Shown here: positions 34,639-43,190 of the stretch, in pieces
Layout of the letters: every line of letters begins with the position of its first letter
How positions within the stretch are numbered: position 1 is the stretch's first letter
Assembly: GCF_007747655.1 (NCBI RefSeq)
Contig: NZ_CP036274.1
Span: 2,914,001 to 2,978,000 of the forward strand
Origin: Anatilimnocola aggregata
GTDB taxonomy: Bacteria; Planctomycetota; Planctomycetia; Pirellulales; Pirellulaceae
Direction of reading: 5' to 3'
Length of the DNA: 64,000 nucleotides
Position numbers and translations under genes: made by a program
Notes under the pieces: generated by a model
The model's input: only the letters and a program-made list of their open reading frames with translations
Database searches by the model: none
What the model was told of the DNA's origin: nothing

Positions 34639-35892
34639 CTAAGTCGTGCTAAGCAACCGCATCTGGCGGATCATCACTTCGTTGAAGAGATTCTTCCAGT
34701 GGTTGGAACTTTTTCCGATCGCATCTGGATTCCGCCCGAGCTCACGGCTGGTTTCAATTGTGGCCTCCATCAGCTGCTCAGCCAGCGTGCGCCACAGTGT
34801 TAGTGTCTGATCAAAACCCTTCTGCCAGCGACACTTGCCGGTGACATCTTTCACAACCGTTGCCCGAAATGCGGCCAGCAGGGGGAACAATGCACCGCGG
34901 TACATGCGGCAGTCGCCAGTTTTTCCGATGAACGGAAAATCAAACGGCGGTTGCTTCTTTTCCTTAGTGTCGTTCTCTCGATTGACGGTTTCCATGAATG
35001 CGAGAGCCGCACCTTTGCGATTCGCCCCGCCCTTGTTCCACAGGTTGCGAGCTTCCAGGCTGATCGTGTCGTGGAGGACGAGGATGTCCTTCAGGATCGG
35101 CTCCAATTGCTTCAACGGAATGGGATTCCTCACGTGACTGTTGAGGACATTCTCCTTACCGGTGTAAGCGCGCGTCGGATGCTTATTGCCTTCGACCGGA
35201 TAGTCATGGATGTTGAATAGCTCAAGGATACGGAGGACATCGCCGACGTCCATGTCCTGATCTTCGTTCTCGCGGAAAGCGATTTCCTTCAGGTACGGCT
35301 CATCCTTAAGCACGGCCTTGATCCAGTCGAATTTGCCGTCGAAATTCGCCAGAGTTTGTTCCTGCACCTGAACGGCGGTGTTCAGGCCGCGGGCGATCTC
35401 CGAAGTCAGGCTCGCATTAAGCCCGGTCAAGACTTCCAGCTTCACGAACTGGCGGATGTACATCGCCTCCTTATCCTGATCGGTCAGAGAAGAACTGGCG
35501 GCGATCATTGCGTTGTGCTCTTTGATCCGCTCCCTGTTATTCCGGATGATCTTATACGTGTGGCCACCGTCAACGATTCCCTGATTCTTGTGCGTGAACA
35601 GAATCTGCGTCGGGTCCTCGTCGTTTTGGCGCTTGACCTCCTGAGCAAGGACCGTGATCCCCTTGTTTTTCAGGTGGAACGTGTTCCGCTCGCCGCTTTC
35701 GTTGCGAAGGTGCTTCTCGACTTCCTTGTAGACCCGCTTATTTTCGTTCTGCGGGCGGACGTTCGCATCGTCTACCGGGATGTCGTCTGGAATCTCCTCG
35801 ATCGGACAGAGGAGGACATGGCGCTCCGACCCTTTCATGGTTGGGTCTGGGAGTCGCCGCGCAAAGCGTGCGCGCAGAGTGATAGTAGTCAT
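34639..35892 (-). CDS. AIPR-like (abortive infection) protein
   Basis: The 417-residue product has the features of the AIPR family linked to phage abortive infection: HLKNKGITVLAQEVKRQ followed by GIVDGGHTYKIIRNNRE, and a helical C-terminal half. The family fold is ParB/DGQHR-like. The usual AIPR protein is longer (about 550-600), so this is a short form. GGGAAA precedes the ATG. Three small genes flank it on the same strand, suggesting a compact defence cassette next to integrases. Assignment rests on motifs seen by eye. Confidence 0.65.
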   Translation of the reverse strand: MTTITLRARFARRLPDPTMKGSERHVLLCPIEEIPDDIPVDDANVRPQNENKRVYKEVEKHLRNESGERNTFHLKNKGITVLAQEVKRQNDEDPTQILFTHKNQGIVDGGHTYKIIRNNRERIKEHNAMIAASSSLTDQDKEAMYIRQFVKLEVLTGLNASLTSEIARGLNTAVQVQEQTLANFDGKFDWIKAVLKDEPYLKEIAFRENEDQDMDVGDVLRILELFNIHDYPVEGNKHPTRAYTGKENVLNSHVRNPIPLKQLEPILKDILVLHDTISLEARNLWNKGGANRKGAALAFMETVNRENDTKEKKQPPFDFPFIGKTGDCRMYRGALFPLLAAFRATVVKDVTGKCRWQKGFDQTLTLWRTLAEQLMEATIETSRELGRNPDAIGKSSNHWKNLFNEVMIRQMRLLSTT

Positions 35893-36025
35893 CGCATTTT
35901 CCCTTTTCTAAATCTGCCGGCATCCGCCGACGAAATGTAAAGAGACATGGCCGAATCCACGACCTGTCTCACTGTTGGTAGAAGAGCGAAAAGACGAAAA
36001 CGTGTCAACTAGGCAGAATTAGGAA

Positions 36026-36337
36026 TCAGGCATCGTCCAACGACTGACCGAATTCTTCTTTGTACAGACGCCTGGCTGCGGTCACTTCAGGCGACAGGCG
36101 GGACTGCATGGCCCCCCGATCGTTCACAAGTGCGGCTACTTCTCGGAATATCCTTTCGGCGAGCTTCTTGCTCGCGGGTGGGTTGACCATGACTCTGACC
36201 TTCCGCAGGAACTTCTTGCGATCATCGTTGTTCAGCATCATTCGCTGATCCCAGACCTTCTGGGCGTAGTGGTCGTCGCACCACTGGTTCTCGATGCAGA
36301 TGCGGATGAAATGCCGTTCAAGGTCGAATTCGTTCAC
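36026..36337 (-). CDS. Hypothetical protein in the AIPR cassette
   Basis: The 103-residue product begins MNEFDLERHFIRICIENQWC (GTG start). Codon use strongly favours G/C third positions, so it is probably real. The C-terminal half is helical (SKKLAERIFREVAALVNDRG). No known motif was recognised. It lies 133 nt upstream of the AIPR gene on the same strand. Confidence 0.6.
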   Translation of the reverse strand: MNEFDLERHFIRICIENQWCDDHYAQKVWDQRMMLNNDDRKKFLRKVRVMVNPPASKKLAERIFREVAALVNDRGAMQSRLSPEVTAARRLYKEEFGQSLDDA

Positions 36338-36368
36338 CGGCAGACAGTACGCTACGGTGTCACTTAAG

Positions 36369-36599
36369 TCACTTGCCGGAATCCCGATTCTCGTGCTCTT
36401 CCCAAAGGACGTGATCGAGGGCTATGCCGAGTTCGGTGTAGCGATAGAACACGATGTCAGCGACTACCCCACTCTCGTCGATTTGAGTGCGTTTCAGACC
36501 GGCCCGCATATCCTCTTCTGTGATCTCGGGGAGTTCCACGAAGGGAGCGTAGCAGGCAGCAAACAAAATGCCCTTGCAGAATTGCTTCCGCAGGGGCAT
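36369..36599 (-). CDS. Hypothetical protein in the AIPR cassette
   Basis: The 76-residue product MPLRKQFCKGILFAACYAPF continues with LPEITEEDMRAGLKRTQIDE and FYRYTELGIALDHVLWEEHE. The coding composition is strong from about 36600 onward and weaker upstream, so I prefer the ATG at 36599; a GTG at 36707 would give 112 residues. AAGAGG is adjacent to the ATG. It lies 31 nt before the next small gene. Function unknown. Confidence 0.5.
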   Translation of the reverse strand: MPLRKQFCKGILFAACYAPFVELPEITEEDMRAGLKRTQIDESGVVADIVFYRYTELGIALDHVLWEEHENRDSGK

Positions 36600-36801
36600 C
36601 CTCTTTTTGCTAGAAAAGATTGGAACAATTATTACAGACTCCAATCTCGAAGCCAAGCGAAAGTCCCACAGATCCTGTTGCCAATGGGATTCAGCTGGTT
36701 CCTTCACATCAGAGCAGCAATACCCTGCCCCCGTTGAGTAATCACCGGATGAATCTCTGGCGTAGTCGGTAGAGCAGGCAAATTCTTGCAGAGTGTTCAG
36801 T

Positions 36802-36912
36802 GCTGGTGCCGTCCTTGGTGAGACACGCTACGTACGTAGCCTCGTGTTCGCATCACGAGTCCTAGCCGTTAAAAGCGGGGGCCGGGTAAGGTTCGAATCC
36901 TTGCCACCAGCC
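36802..36912 (+). other. tRNA-like sequence with long variable region
   Basis: GCTGGTG (36802-36808) pairs with CACCAGC (36905-36911). A T-arm with loop TTCGAAT (36892-36898) and stem TAAGG/CCTTG is clear. CTCGTG-TTCGCAT-CACGAG (36841-36859) looks like a 7-nt anticodon loop with anticodon CGC (Ala codon GCG). An extra 14-nt palindrome GCTACGTACGTAGC lies between the D-like arm and the anticodon arm, so it is not a normal tRNA. A degenerate or mobile-element tRNA is the best reading. Confidence 0.35.
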
Positions 36913-37136
36913 TTGAGCACTTTGCACCAGCGAGAACCACGGAGAGCGCCCCCCGCCCTCTTCGATTTCCGTATGACATTCCCGTCGTCTTAGACCGGCC
37001 GCGGAAAATCTTCTTCGACATCCCTTTGTTTCAGCAGTCCACAGCGAGCAGTTCCGTTCCACAATCTGATACAGAATCGGTGTAAAACGATACGGAATCT
37101 TGTAAAATCTGGAGACTGGCGAAGAGACGTCGCCCA
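36913..37136. other. Gap between the tRNA-like sequence and the attachment site
   Basis: About 220 nt without a supported gene. Confidence 0.35.
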
Positions 37137-37172
37137 AAAGAAAAAGCCGCAACTCGTTATCGAGTCACGGCT
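37137..37172 (-). terminator. Terminator downstream of the tRNA-Phe 3' half
   Basis: On the minus strand AGCCGTGACTCG-ATAA-CGAGTTGCGGCT (12 bp with two G-T pairs) is followed by TTTTTCTTTT. It would end the tRNA transcript. Confidence 0.8.
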
Positions 37173-37179
37173 TATTAAG

Positions 37180-37226
37180 TGGTCAGGGCCGGAGTTGAAC
37201 CGGCGACACATGGATTTTCAGTCCAA
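37180..37226 (-). tRNA. 3' half of a tRNA-Phe gene (recombinase attachment site)
   Basis: Read on the minus strand: an anticodon arm TGGA-CTGAAAA-TCCA (anticodon GAA), variable GTGTC, T-arm GCCGG-TTCAACT-CCGGC and acceptor strand CCTGACC with discriminator A. No matching 5' half (GGTCAGG plus TAGCTC) precedes it; the integrase coding region takes its place. So this is the split target of an integration. The missing 5' half was not found in this window. Confidence 0.65.
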
Positions 37227-38381
37227 TACTCGACTACAGCCAATCGCGGCCCACAGGGGGTCCTGATAGTGCTTGCCCCATTCCCGGCCATAGTGAGCAA
37301 ACGCCACTTGAGGCGTGTTGCCCATCAGCTCGGCCAATGTCTCAATCGTGCAACCCGCGCCGTTGTTCCAATACCCGGAGAGCAAGCGATGGGCAAACGT
37401 ATGACGGCAGGTGTAACAAGAATAGCCTTTGCGAACCGGATCGGTATCCCAGCCTAAGTCCTTCCTCATTTTCGAAAATCTCATTCTGCCGGTAACCTTA
37501 TTCCAAGGCCTTCCTTGTGGATTAGGGAGCAAAGGGGCATCTTTTGCGGCGGTACCTACTCGCCACATCACCAACTTGGCCACTTCTGATCGGACAGGAA
37601 TCTTGCGGGCCTTCTTTGTCTTGGTTGAATAAACTCGCCAAAGCATCCCGCCTGATTGCAACTCCACGTCGCAAACACGAAGCTTCGCCAGTTCGCAGAA
37701 GGGCCTCAGGCCTGTGTGAATGGCAGCAAACAGAAAATCCCGAAATGGCTTGTCAGTAGCACCATAGAGGGCCTGCTCATCGTCGGAACTTAGGGACTGG
37801 AGTCGCGGCCGCGGTGGTGGCTTTGGAAACCCACGCAGCGGGTTTACCACTCCATAACTATCGCTAGCGAATTCAAACGCGGCCAACACGGCCGTGAGTA
37901 CGTTTCGCTTGGTCACTGGAGATCGCCAGTTCGGATGAGCTTCGACCCAGTGTTCGAGATGCCCCTTTTGAAGCTGTTCGATAGGCAACGCGCCGCAGTA
38001 ACTCGCGAGATCGTTGAGGGTCCGGCGAACATGATCGCCGCTTTCTGTTCCGAGATGCTTGCCTCTTACTCTCGTCAAGCAGTGCTGGACGTAATCCGAA
38101 CACACCGTGGCGACGAGTATTGCTGGTTTCGGCTCAACCGCTTCCTCGGGTGATGGTTTCCAATCCGCTCGCGATTTCAATCGAGCTAATGCTAACTCTG
38201 CTGCCTGCTTGTTCGATTTCCCCTTGATTCGTTTGCCCGTGGAATCGAGCAACGCTACCCGACGTTTCGTCCCAGGAGGCGTAAAGTACCATGCGTCGGT
38301 CTGCTGCCAATGCCAGGCTGACCCATGTGCCCGTCGTCGAGATTGATTCGTTTGGCTTGTAGTCAACTTTGTCGTGCTCAT
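37218..38381 (-). CDS. Tyrosine recombinase, second of a tandem pair
   Basis: The 387-residue product has the phage-integrase layout: an N-terminal arm-binding region (HGSAWHWQQTDAWYFTPPGT), a SAM-like domain, and a catalytic domain with Arg in HTGLRPFCELAKLR, YTCRHTFAHRLLSG (family HxxR, with Tyr in place of His), and FAHYGREWGKHYQ for the W/H and Tyr region. It ends CSRVLD-stop inside the tRNA-Phe anticodon loop, so its 3' end is part of the attachment site. Its ATG overlaps the stop of the upstream paralog (ATGA), so the two are coupled. The two share about half of their residues by eye. Confidence 0.9.
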   Translation of the reverse strand: MSTTKLTTSQTNQSRRRAHGSAWHWQQTDAWYFTPPGTKRRVALLDSTGKRIKGKSNKQAAELALARLKSRADWKPSPEEAVEPKPAILVATVCSDYVQHCLTRVRGKHLGTESGDHVRRTLNDLASYCGALPIEQLQKGHLEHWVEAHPNWRSPVTKRNVLTAVLAAFEFASDSYGVVNPLRGFPKPPPRPRLQSLSSDDEQALYGATDKPFRDFLFAAIHTGLRPFCELAKLRVCDVELQSGGMLWRVYSTKTKKARKIPVRSEVAKLVMWRVGTAAKDAPLLPNPQGRPWNKVTGRMRFSKMRKDLGWDTDPVRKGYSCYTCRHTFAHRLLSGYWNNGAGCTIETLAELMGNTPQVAFAHYGREWGKHYQDPLWAAIGCSRVLD

Positions 38382-39565
38382 GCGCGCACCTTCTTGCCAG
38401 CTTTGGTTCCCTTTGGCTTGGGGATGTTCTGCGGCTTAGGTTGTTCACCGATTGCAGCCCAAAGCGGAGCCTGATAATGCTGCCCCCATTCGCGACCGTA
38501 GTGGTCGAAAGCAACCTTCGGAGTATCCCCAATTAGTTCCGCAACTGTCTCGATCGAACAGCCGACGCCATTGGTCCAGTAACCCGAAAGCATCCGATGC
38601 ACAAACGTATGTCGGCAGGTGTAGCAGGTGTATTTGCTACGAACCGGGTCCTGGTCCCATTTCAACTTCTTGCGCAGGTTGCCAAACCTCACCACGCCCG
38701 TCATCCGCTTCCATTGCCCACCCTTGGTGTTTCGAAACAATGGCAGGTTAGAACCGGGCGGCGCGTCCTTCAGAAGCTGCGTGGCAAGCTGTGCCACTTC
38801 GGGGCGGACGGGAATCTTACGAGTTTTCTTCGTCTTGCTGGAATAGACACGCCACATCATCCCTCGCGGGGTCTGTTCGATATGCTCGGCCTTCAGTTGG
38901 GCGAGTTCGCAAAAGGGCCGCAGTCCGGTATGAACGGCCGCGAACAGAAAGTTTCGGAACTGCGGTTCCAGGTTGTCGTAAATCACCTGCTCATCATCTG
39001 GGCTGATCGATTGCAGGCGGGGCTTGGGCGTTGGCTTCTTGAGCCCCTTGAGCGGATTCGCCACCCCGAACATTTCTTCGGTCCGATTGAAGGCTGCCAG
39101 CACGATGGATAAGACCCCTCGATGCGTCTCGGTGCTGCGCCACGATGAGTGGGATTCGATCCAAGTCGTGATGTGTCCCTTCTTGAGTTGCGAAACAGGG
39201 AGGGCGCCGCAGTAGGCACAAAGGTCGTTGAGCCACATCTTCGCGCTGCGGTGGTGCCCTGCACTGGTGGTCGCCTTGGAAACGCCCCGTTCGCAGTACT
39301 GGAGGTAGTCTGAGCAAACGCGAGCGACGATCCACTCCCCCTCGGGGACGTAGCCTGGACCGTTGTCGGCCAGAGTTACCTTGATCTTGGCAAACGCGCG
39401 CTCTGCCCCGTCTCGCCTTGCCAGCCCCTTAATCCGTTCACCCTGTTCGTCGAATAGCGGCATTCGCTTCTTCGTGCCCGGCAATGTGTAGTACCAAGCG
39501 TCCGTTTGCTTCCAGTGCCAAACCGAGCCGTGCTGTTGGCGTCGCACCTTGCGTTTTCTACCCAC
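38378..39565 (-). CDS. Tyrosine recombinase, first of a tandem pair
   Basis: The 395-residue paralog of the next gene has the same motifs: HTGLRPFCELAQLK, YTCRHTFVHRMLSGYWTNG and FDHYGREWGQHYQAPLW. It has a C-terminal Lys-rich tail (PKPKGTKAGKKVRA). The start is GTG with AAAGGAG 8 nt upstream. Tandem recombinases of this kind may act together on one element. It lies 126 nt before the divergent sulfatase gene. Confidence 0.9.
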   Translation of the reverse strand: MGRKRKVRRQQHGSVWHWKQTDAWYYTLPGTKKRMPLFDEQGERIKGLARRDGAERAFAKIKVTLADNGPGYVPEGEWIVARVCSDYLQYCERGVSKATTSAGHHRSAKMWLNDLCAYCGALPVSQLKKGHITTWIESHSSWRSTETHRGVLSIVLAAFNRTEEMFGVANPLKGLKKPTPKPRLQSISPDDEQVIYDNLEPQFRNFLFAAVHTGLRPFCELAQLKAEHIEQTPRGMMWRVYSSKTKKTRKIPVRPEVAQLATQLLKDAPPGSNLPLFRNTKGGQWKRMTGVVRFGNLRKKLKWDQDPVRSKYTCYTCRHTFVHRMLSGYWTNGVGCSIETVAELIGDTPKVAFDHYGREWGQHYQAPLWAAIGEQPKPQNIPKPKGTKAGKKVRA

Positions 39566-39691
39566 GAAACAGTTCTCCTTTCAGCTTGGTTGACCGCTTA
39601 ATTTCGCGCCTCGATACTGTCACCGTTACTCGCAACCTCGACGAAACCTCTGTGGTCGGCTTGTTGACCCGTTCCATCACACGGATATTTT

Positions 39692-41191
39692 ATGCGTTTG
39701 CTACACAGATTAGCTACACTAATCATTGCTGCTGGCCTGTTTTGCGTACCGTTTATGCCGGTTTTCGCCGAACAGAAGCCAGATTCTGGCCGTGTACCTA
39801 ATATAGTGCTGATACTTGCGGACGATTTGGGTTATGGCGATGTGCAGTGCCTCAATCCTGAGCGGGGGAAAATCAAGACCCCTCAACTCGATCGGTTGGC
39901 TGCGGAGGGGATGACATTTACTGATGCCCACAGTGGTTCGTCCGTTTGCACGCCCACCCGTTATGGAGTTCTCACTGGTCGTTATGCCTGGCGCACGCGT
40001 TTGCAGAGTAGTGTGCTGGATGGATATGTGCAGCCGTTAATCGCTGCCCAGCGACTGACAGTCCCCGCGCTATTAAAGCAGCACGGCTATCACACGGCCT
40101 GCATTGGCAAATGGCACCTGGGCTACACCATCGACGGCGCGGACAAGAGTGGTGGCGGCAAAGGGCAATTTGCAGGGGCACCGCTGGGAGCGGTTACCAA
40201 GGACGGTCCCATTTCGCGCGGATTCGACCAGTTCGTTGGTTTTCATCATGCCCGTATGATGAAGTCCGTCTTTGCCAACGATCGTGTGGCAGAAATCGTT
40301 GAACCGGTCGATATGCTTCCTCGCATTACGCGGGCATCAGCCGAGTACATAGCGGAGCGGGCGCGAACGAAGGAGCCGTTCTTTCTTTACCTGGCGTTGA
40401 ACTCGCCACATACGCCCATCGTGCCGTCAAAGGAGTGGCAAGGTAAGAGCGGACTCGGCCAGTATGGCGACTTTGTGATGGAAACCGATTGGGCCGTAGG
40501 CGAAGTTCTTGCTGCGCTCGAAAGGGCGGGGATCGCCCAGAATACATTGGTGGTTTTCACCAGCGACAATGGCTGCTCGCCGCAGGCAGGAACTGACAAG
40601 CTGGAAAAAGATGGGCACTTTGCGAGTGCAGGATTTCGAGGTTACAAGGCAGATATTTGGGACGGTGGGCATCGCGTGCCGTTTCTGGTTCGTTGGCCGG
40701 GCAAGGTGCGATCTGCGTCCACGTCTGCACAATTGATCTGTCATACCGATCTCATGGCGACCTGCGCCGAGATTCTCAGTGCCCAGTTGCCCGAGACTGC
40801 GGGTGAGGACAGTGTGAGTATTCTGCCGGCATTGCTGGGTAAAGATTCGGCACCCTTGCGCGAAGCAGTGGTTCATCACAGCATCAACGGCCGATTTGCA
40901 ATCCGACAAGGAGCATGGAAACTCGCGCTATGTCCTGGCAGTGGCGGCTGGGGTAAGCCTGGGGATGCGGGAGCCAAGAAGCAAAGCCTTCCTGACGTGC
41001 AACTGTACAACCTGAGTACCGACAGCGGCGAGGCGAAGAACCTGCAGGCCGAGCAGCCTGAAGTTGTGCAGCGATTGACCCGGTTGCTGGATCGATACAT
41101 CGCTGAGGGGCGCAGTACTCCCGGACAGGTGCAGGCCAATGATACCGAAGTTGTCGTTAGGAAAGCAAACTCGCGAGCCGCGAAGGATTAA
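39692..41191 (+). CDS. Arylsulfatase-type sulfatase
   Basis: The 499-residue secreted enzyme starts with a signal peptide (ATLIIAAGLFCVPFMPVFA). The formylglycine site is SSVCTPTRYGVLTGR, matching C-x-P-x-R with Cys86 to be modified. Metal ligands include DD in ILADDLGYGD. IGKWHLGY and the FTSDNGCSPQAG segment are conserved. Such enzymes desulfate algal polysaccharides, which fits a marine or freshwater planctomycete. No sulfatase-modifying factor lies in the window. The esterase start codon is 5 nt downstream of the stop, so they are probably one operon. Confidence 0.95.
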   Translation: MRLLHRLATLIIAAGLFCVPFMPVFAEQKPDSGRVPNIVLILADDLGYGDVQCLNPERGKIKTPQLDRLAAEGMTFTDAHSGSSVCTPTRYGVLTGRYAWRTRLQSSVLDGYVQPLIAAQRLTVPALLKQHGYHTACIGKWHLGYTIDGADKSGGGKGQFAGAPLGAVTKDGPISRGFDQFVGFHHARMMKSVFANDRVAEIVEPVDMLPRITRASAEYIAERARTKEPFFLYLALNSPHTPIVPSKEWQGKSGLGQYGDFVMETDWAVGEVLAALERAGIAQNTLVVFTSDNGCSPQAGTDKLEKDGHFASAGFRGYKADIWDGGHRVPFLVRWPGKVRSASTSAQLICHTDLMATCAEILSAQLPETAGEDSVSILPALLGKDSAPLREAVVHHSINGRFAIRQGAWKLALCPGSGGWGKPGDAGAKKQSLPDVQLYNLSTDSGEAKNLQAEQPEVVQRLTRLLDRYIAEGRSTPGQVQANDTEVVVRKANSRAAKD

Positions 41192-41195
41192 ACCA

Positions 41196-42047
41196 ATGAA
41201 TCGCTTACTTGTACTCTTCACTCTCGCCACTTTGATTGTCACCAATAGCGAATGGCTGAACGCGGAAGAAGCGCTTGTCTATAAGAAGGTAGGCGATCGC
41301 GAGTTGAAGTTGTTCGTCGAGAAGCCGGCCGACTGGAAGTTGGGTGATAAACGTCCGGCGATAGTCTTCTTTTTTGGTGGCGGTTGGGTGGGAGGTTCGC
41401 CGAGTCAATTTGCTAAACAGAGCGAGTATCTGGCGACGCGCGGGATGGTCGGCGTGCGAGTTGAGTATCGAGTGATTCCCAAAGGCGAGAAAGGCCCGCC
41501 GCTTGTCTGCTGTGCCGATGCCAAGTCAGCGATCCGCTATGTTCGCTCGCATGCAGCTGAGTTGGGGATCGATGCGAGTCGCATTGCTGCCGCGGGAGGT
41601 TCTGCGGGTGGTCATCTCGCCGCGTTCACAGGTTTGGTGAAGGGACTGGATGATTCTCAGGATGATCTCACCGTGTCCTGCCAGCCAAATGCACTCGTGC
41701 TGTTCAATCCGGTCTTCAACAATGGCCCAGGCCAGTGGGGACACGAGCGTGTTGGCCAGAGGTACTTGGAGTTCTCACCGGCCCATCACGTGACGCGGGA
41801 TGCTCCGCCGACCATCGTGTTCCTGGGTGACTCGGACAAGCTCATTCCTGTGAGCGTGCTCCGGGACTTTGAAGGCGAAATGAAGAAGTTAGGAGCTCGC
41901 TGCGATGCGCGTGTTTATCCCAACGCCGCGCATGGCTTCTTCAACCGTGACCCGCACTTCACACTCACCCTGATTGAGACGGACAAGTTTCTGACTTCGC
42001 TGAAGTGGATTGAGGGCTCACCGACATTGAAGCTACCATCGCCGTGA
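41196..42047 (+). CDS. Secreted alpha/beta-hydrolase (esterase-like)
   Basis: The 283-residue product has an N-terminal signal segment (NRLLVLFTLATLIVT). FFFGGGWVGGS is the oxyanion-hole loop and AAAGGSAGGHLAAFTG contains the nucleophile Ser in a GxSxG context. Asp in FLGDSDKLIP and His in NAAHGFFNR complete a likely triad. The family (BD-FAE/esterase) is often next to sulfatases in planctomycetes and may deacylate polysaccharides. The ATG at 41196 is used; the longer frame overlaps the sulfatase end. Confidence 0.88.
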   Translation: MNRLLVLFTLATLIVTNSEWLNAEEALVYKKVGDRELKLFVEKPADWKLGDKRPAIVFFFGGGWVGGSPSQFAKQSEYLATRGMVGVRVEYRVIPKGEKGPPLVCCADAKSAIRYVRSHAAELGIDASRIAAAGGSAGGHLAAFTGLVKGLDDSQDDLTVSCQPNALVLFNPVFNNGPGQWGHERVGQRYLEFSPAHHVTRDAPPTIVFLGDSDKLIPVSVLRDFEGEMKKLGARCDARVYPNAAHGFFNRDPHFTLTLIETDKFLTSLKWIEGSPTLKLPSP

Positions 42048-42058
42048 TAACGAAAACA

Positions 42059-42082
42059 GGGCTCGCTTTGATGCGAGCCCTG
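42059..42082. terminator. Bidirectional terminator-like hairpin
   Basis: AGGGCTCGC-TTTGAT-GCGAGCCCT gives a 9-bp perfect stem between the convergent esterase and isomerase genes. A short T-run follows on the plus strand (GAAGTTT). Confidence 0.55.
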
Positions 42083-42138
42083 AAGTTTGCACTTTCCAGA
42101 TTTGGTTGTCGCCGCTCCATCGCGCCAACAACTTCCAA

Positions 42139-43071
42139 CTACGCCTTCGCTAGTTCGTCGCGGACTCGTTCGAGCAGCTTTTTGGTGGCGACGATTCCTT
42201 CGTGTTCGCCCAGCTTGCTTCCTTCGTACTCGATGCCGCAGTAGCCGTGATAGTTGTGCTTCTTCACGACGATTTCGAGCATCTTCTTATAGTCCGTCTT
42301 GGTCTCGTTCCCCTTGTCGTCGAAGTCGTGGCTCTTGGCACTGACTGCCTTGGCGAACGGCATCAGCTCATCGACGCCTTGATAGCGGTCGTATTGCTTG
42401 CCGCCGCCGATGTTGAAGTTGCCGAAGTCGGGCAACGTGCCGCACATCTTGTGATCGACCTTCTTCATCACTGCAGCCAGCCAGGCTCCGTTGCTTGAGT
42501 TGCCACCGTGGTTTTCGACGATCACGTTAATCCCGTGCTTCTCGCCGAACTCGGTCAGCCGGCGAAGGCCATCCGCTGCCCGCTCGATTTGCTCTTCGTA
42601 CGTGCCGCCCGATTGGGCGTTCACGCGGATCGAATGCCCGCCCAAATACTTGGCCGCTTCGACCCACTTGTAGTGATTCTCGACGGCCTTCGTGCGCTTG
42701 GCTTCGTCGGCATCGCCCAGGGCACCTTCGCCGTCGCACATGATTAGCAGCGTCTTCACGCCCAGGTCATCGGCCCGCTTCTTCAGGTCGGCCAGATACT
42801 TCTGATCGTTGGCCTTGTCCTTAAAAAATTGATTGACGTATTCGATCGCGTCGATGCCAAAGTCTTCTTTGGCCGATTTGGCGAAGTCAAGGTTATCGAG
42901 CTTCTTGGCGAACAGCGTCTTGTGCAGCGACCACTGAGCCAGCGAGATTTTGAAGAGGGGCGCGACTTTGTCTTCAGCTGCTGCAAAGGCGGGAAGCGAA
43001 GCAGCGACGACGCCGGCACCAGCCAGGCGGAGGGCATCACGACGAGATAGGGATTGGGCAGACAGATTCAT
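42139..43071 (-). CDS. Sugar phosphate isomerase/epimerase-like protein (Tat-exported)
   Basis: The 310-residue product starts with a Tat signal ([20 protein letters not shown]). The rest is a xylose-isomerase-like TIM barrel: [52 protein letters not shown] and YCGIEYEG are the metal-site strands with Glu and His residues. Such proteins are abundant in planctomycetes, and their substrates are mostly unknown. It is convergent with the esterase gene. Confidence 0.9.
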   Translation of the reverse strand: MNLSAQSLSRRDALRLAGAGVVAASLPAFAAAEDKVAPLFKISLAQWSLHKTLFAKKLDNLDFAKSAKEDFGIDAIEYVNQFFKDKANDQKYLADLKKRADDLGVKTLLIMCDGEGALGDADEAKRTKAVENHYKWVEAAKYLGGHSIRVNAQSGGTYEEQIERAADGLRRLTEFGEKHGINVIVENHGGNSSNGAWLAAVMKKVDHKMCGTLPDFGNFNIGGGKQYDRYQGVDELMPFAKAVSAKSHDFDDKGNETKTDYKKMLEIVVKKHNYHGYCGIEYEGSKLGEHEGIVATKKLLERVRDELAKA

Positions 43072-43190
43072 GAGAGTTGAACTCGGGAAAGGAGAAACGA
43101 ATGAAATACCGGAAAAGACGGCGGAGACAGCCTGTCTTCCACAATTCTTAACTGGAGGCGGACTCGCCGCAAGCGGCAGGGGAGTTTACG

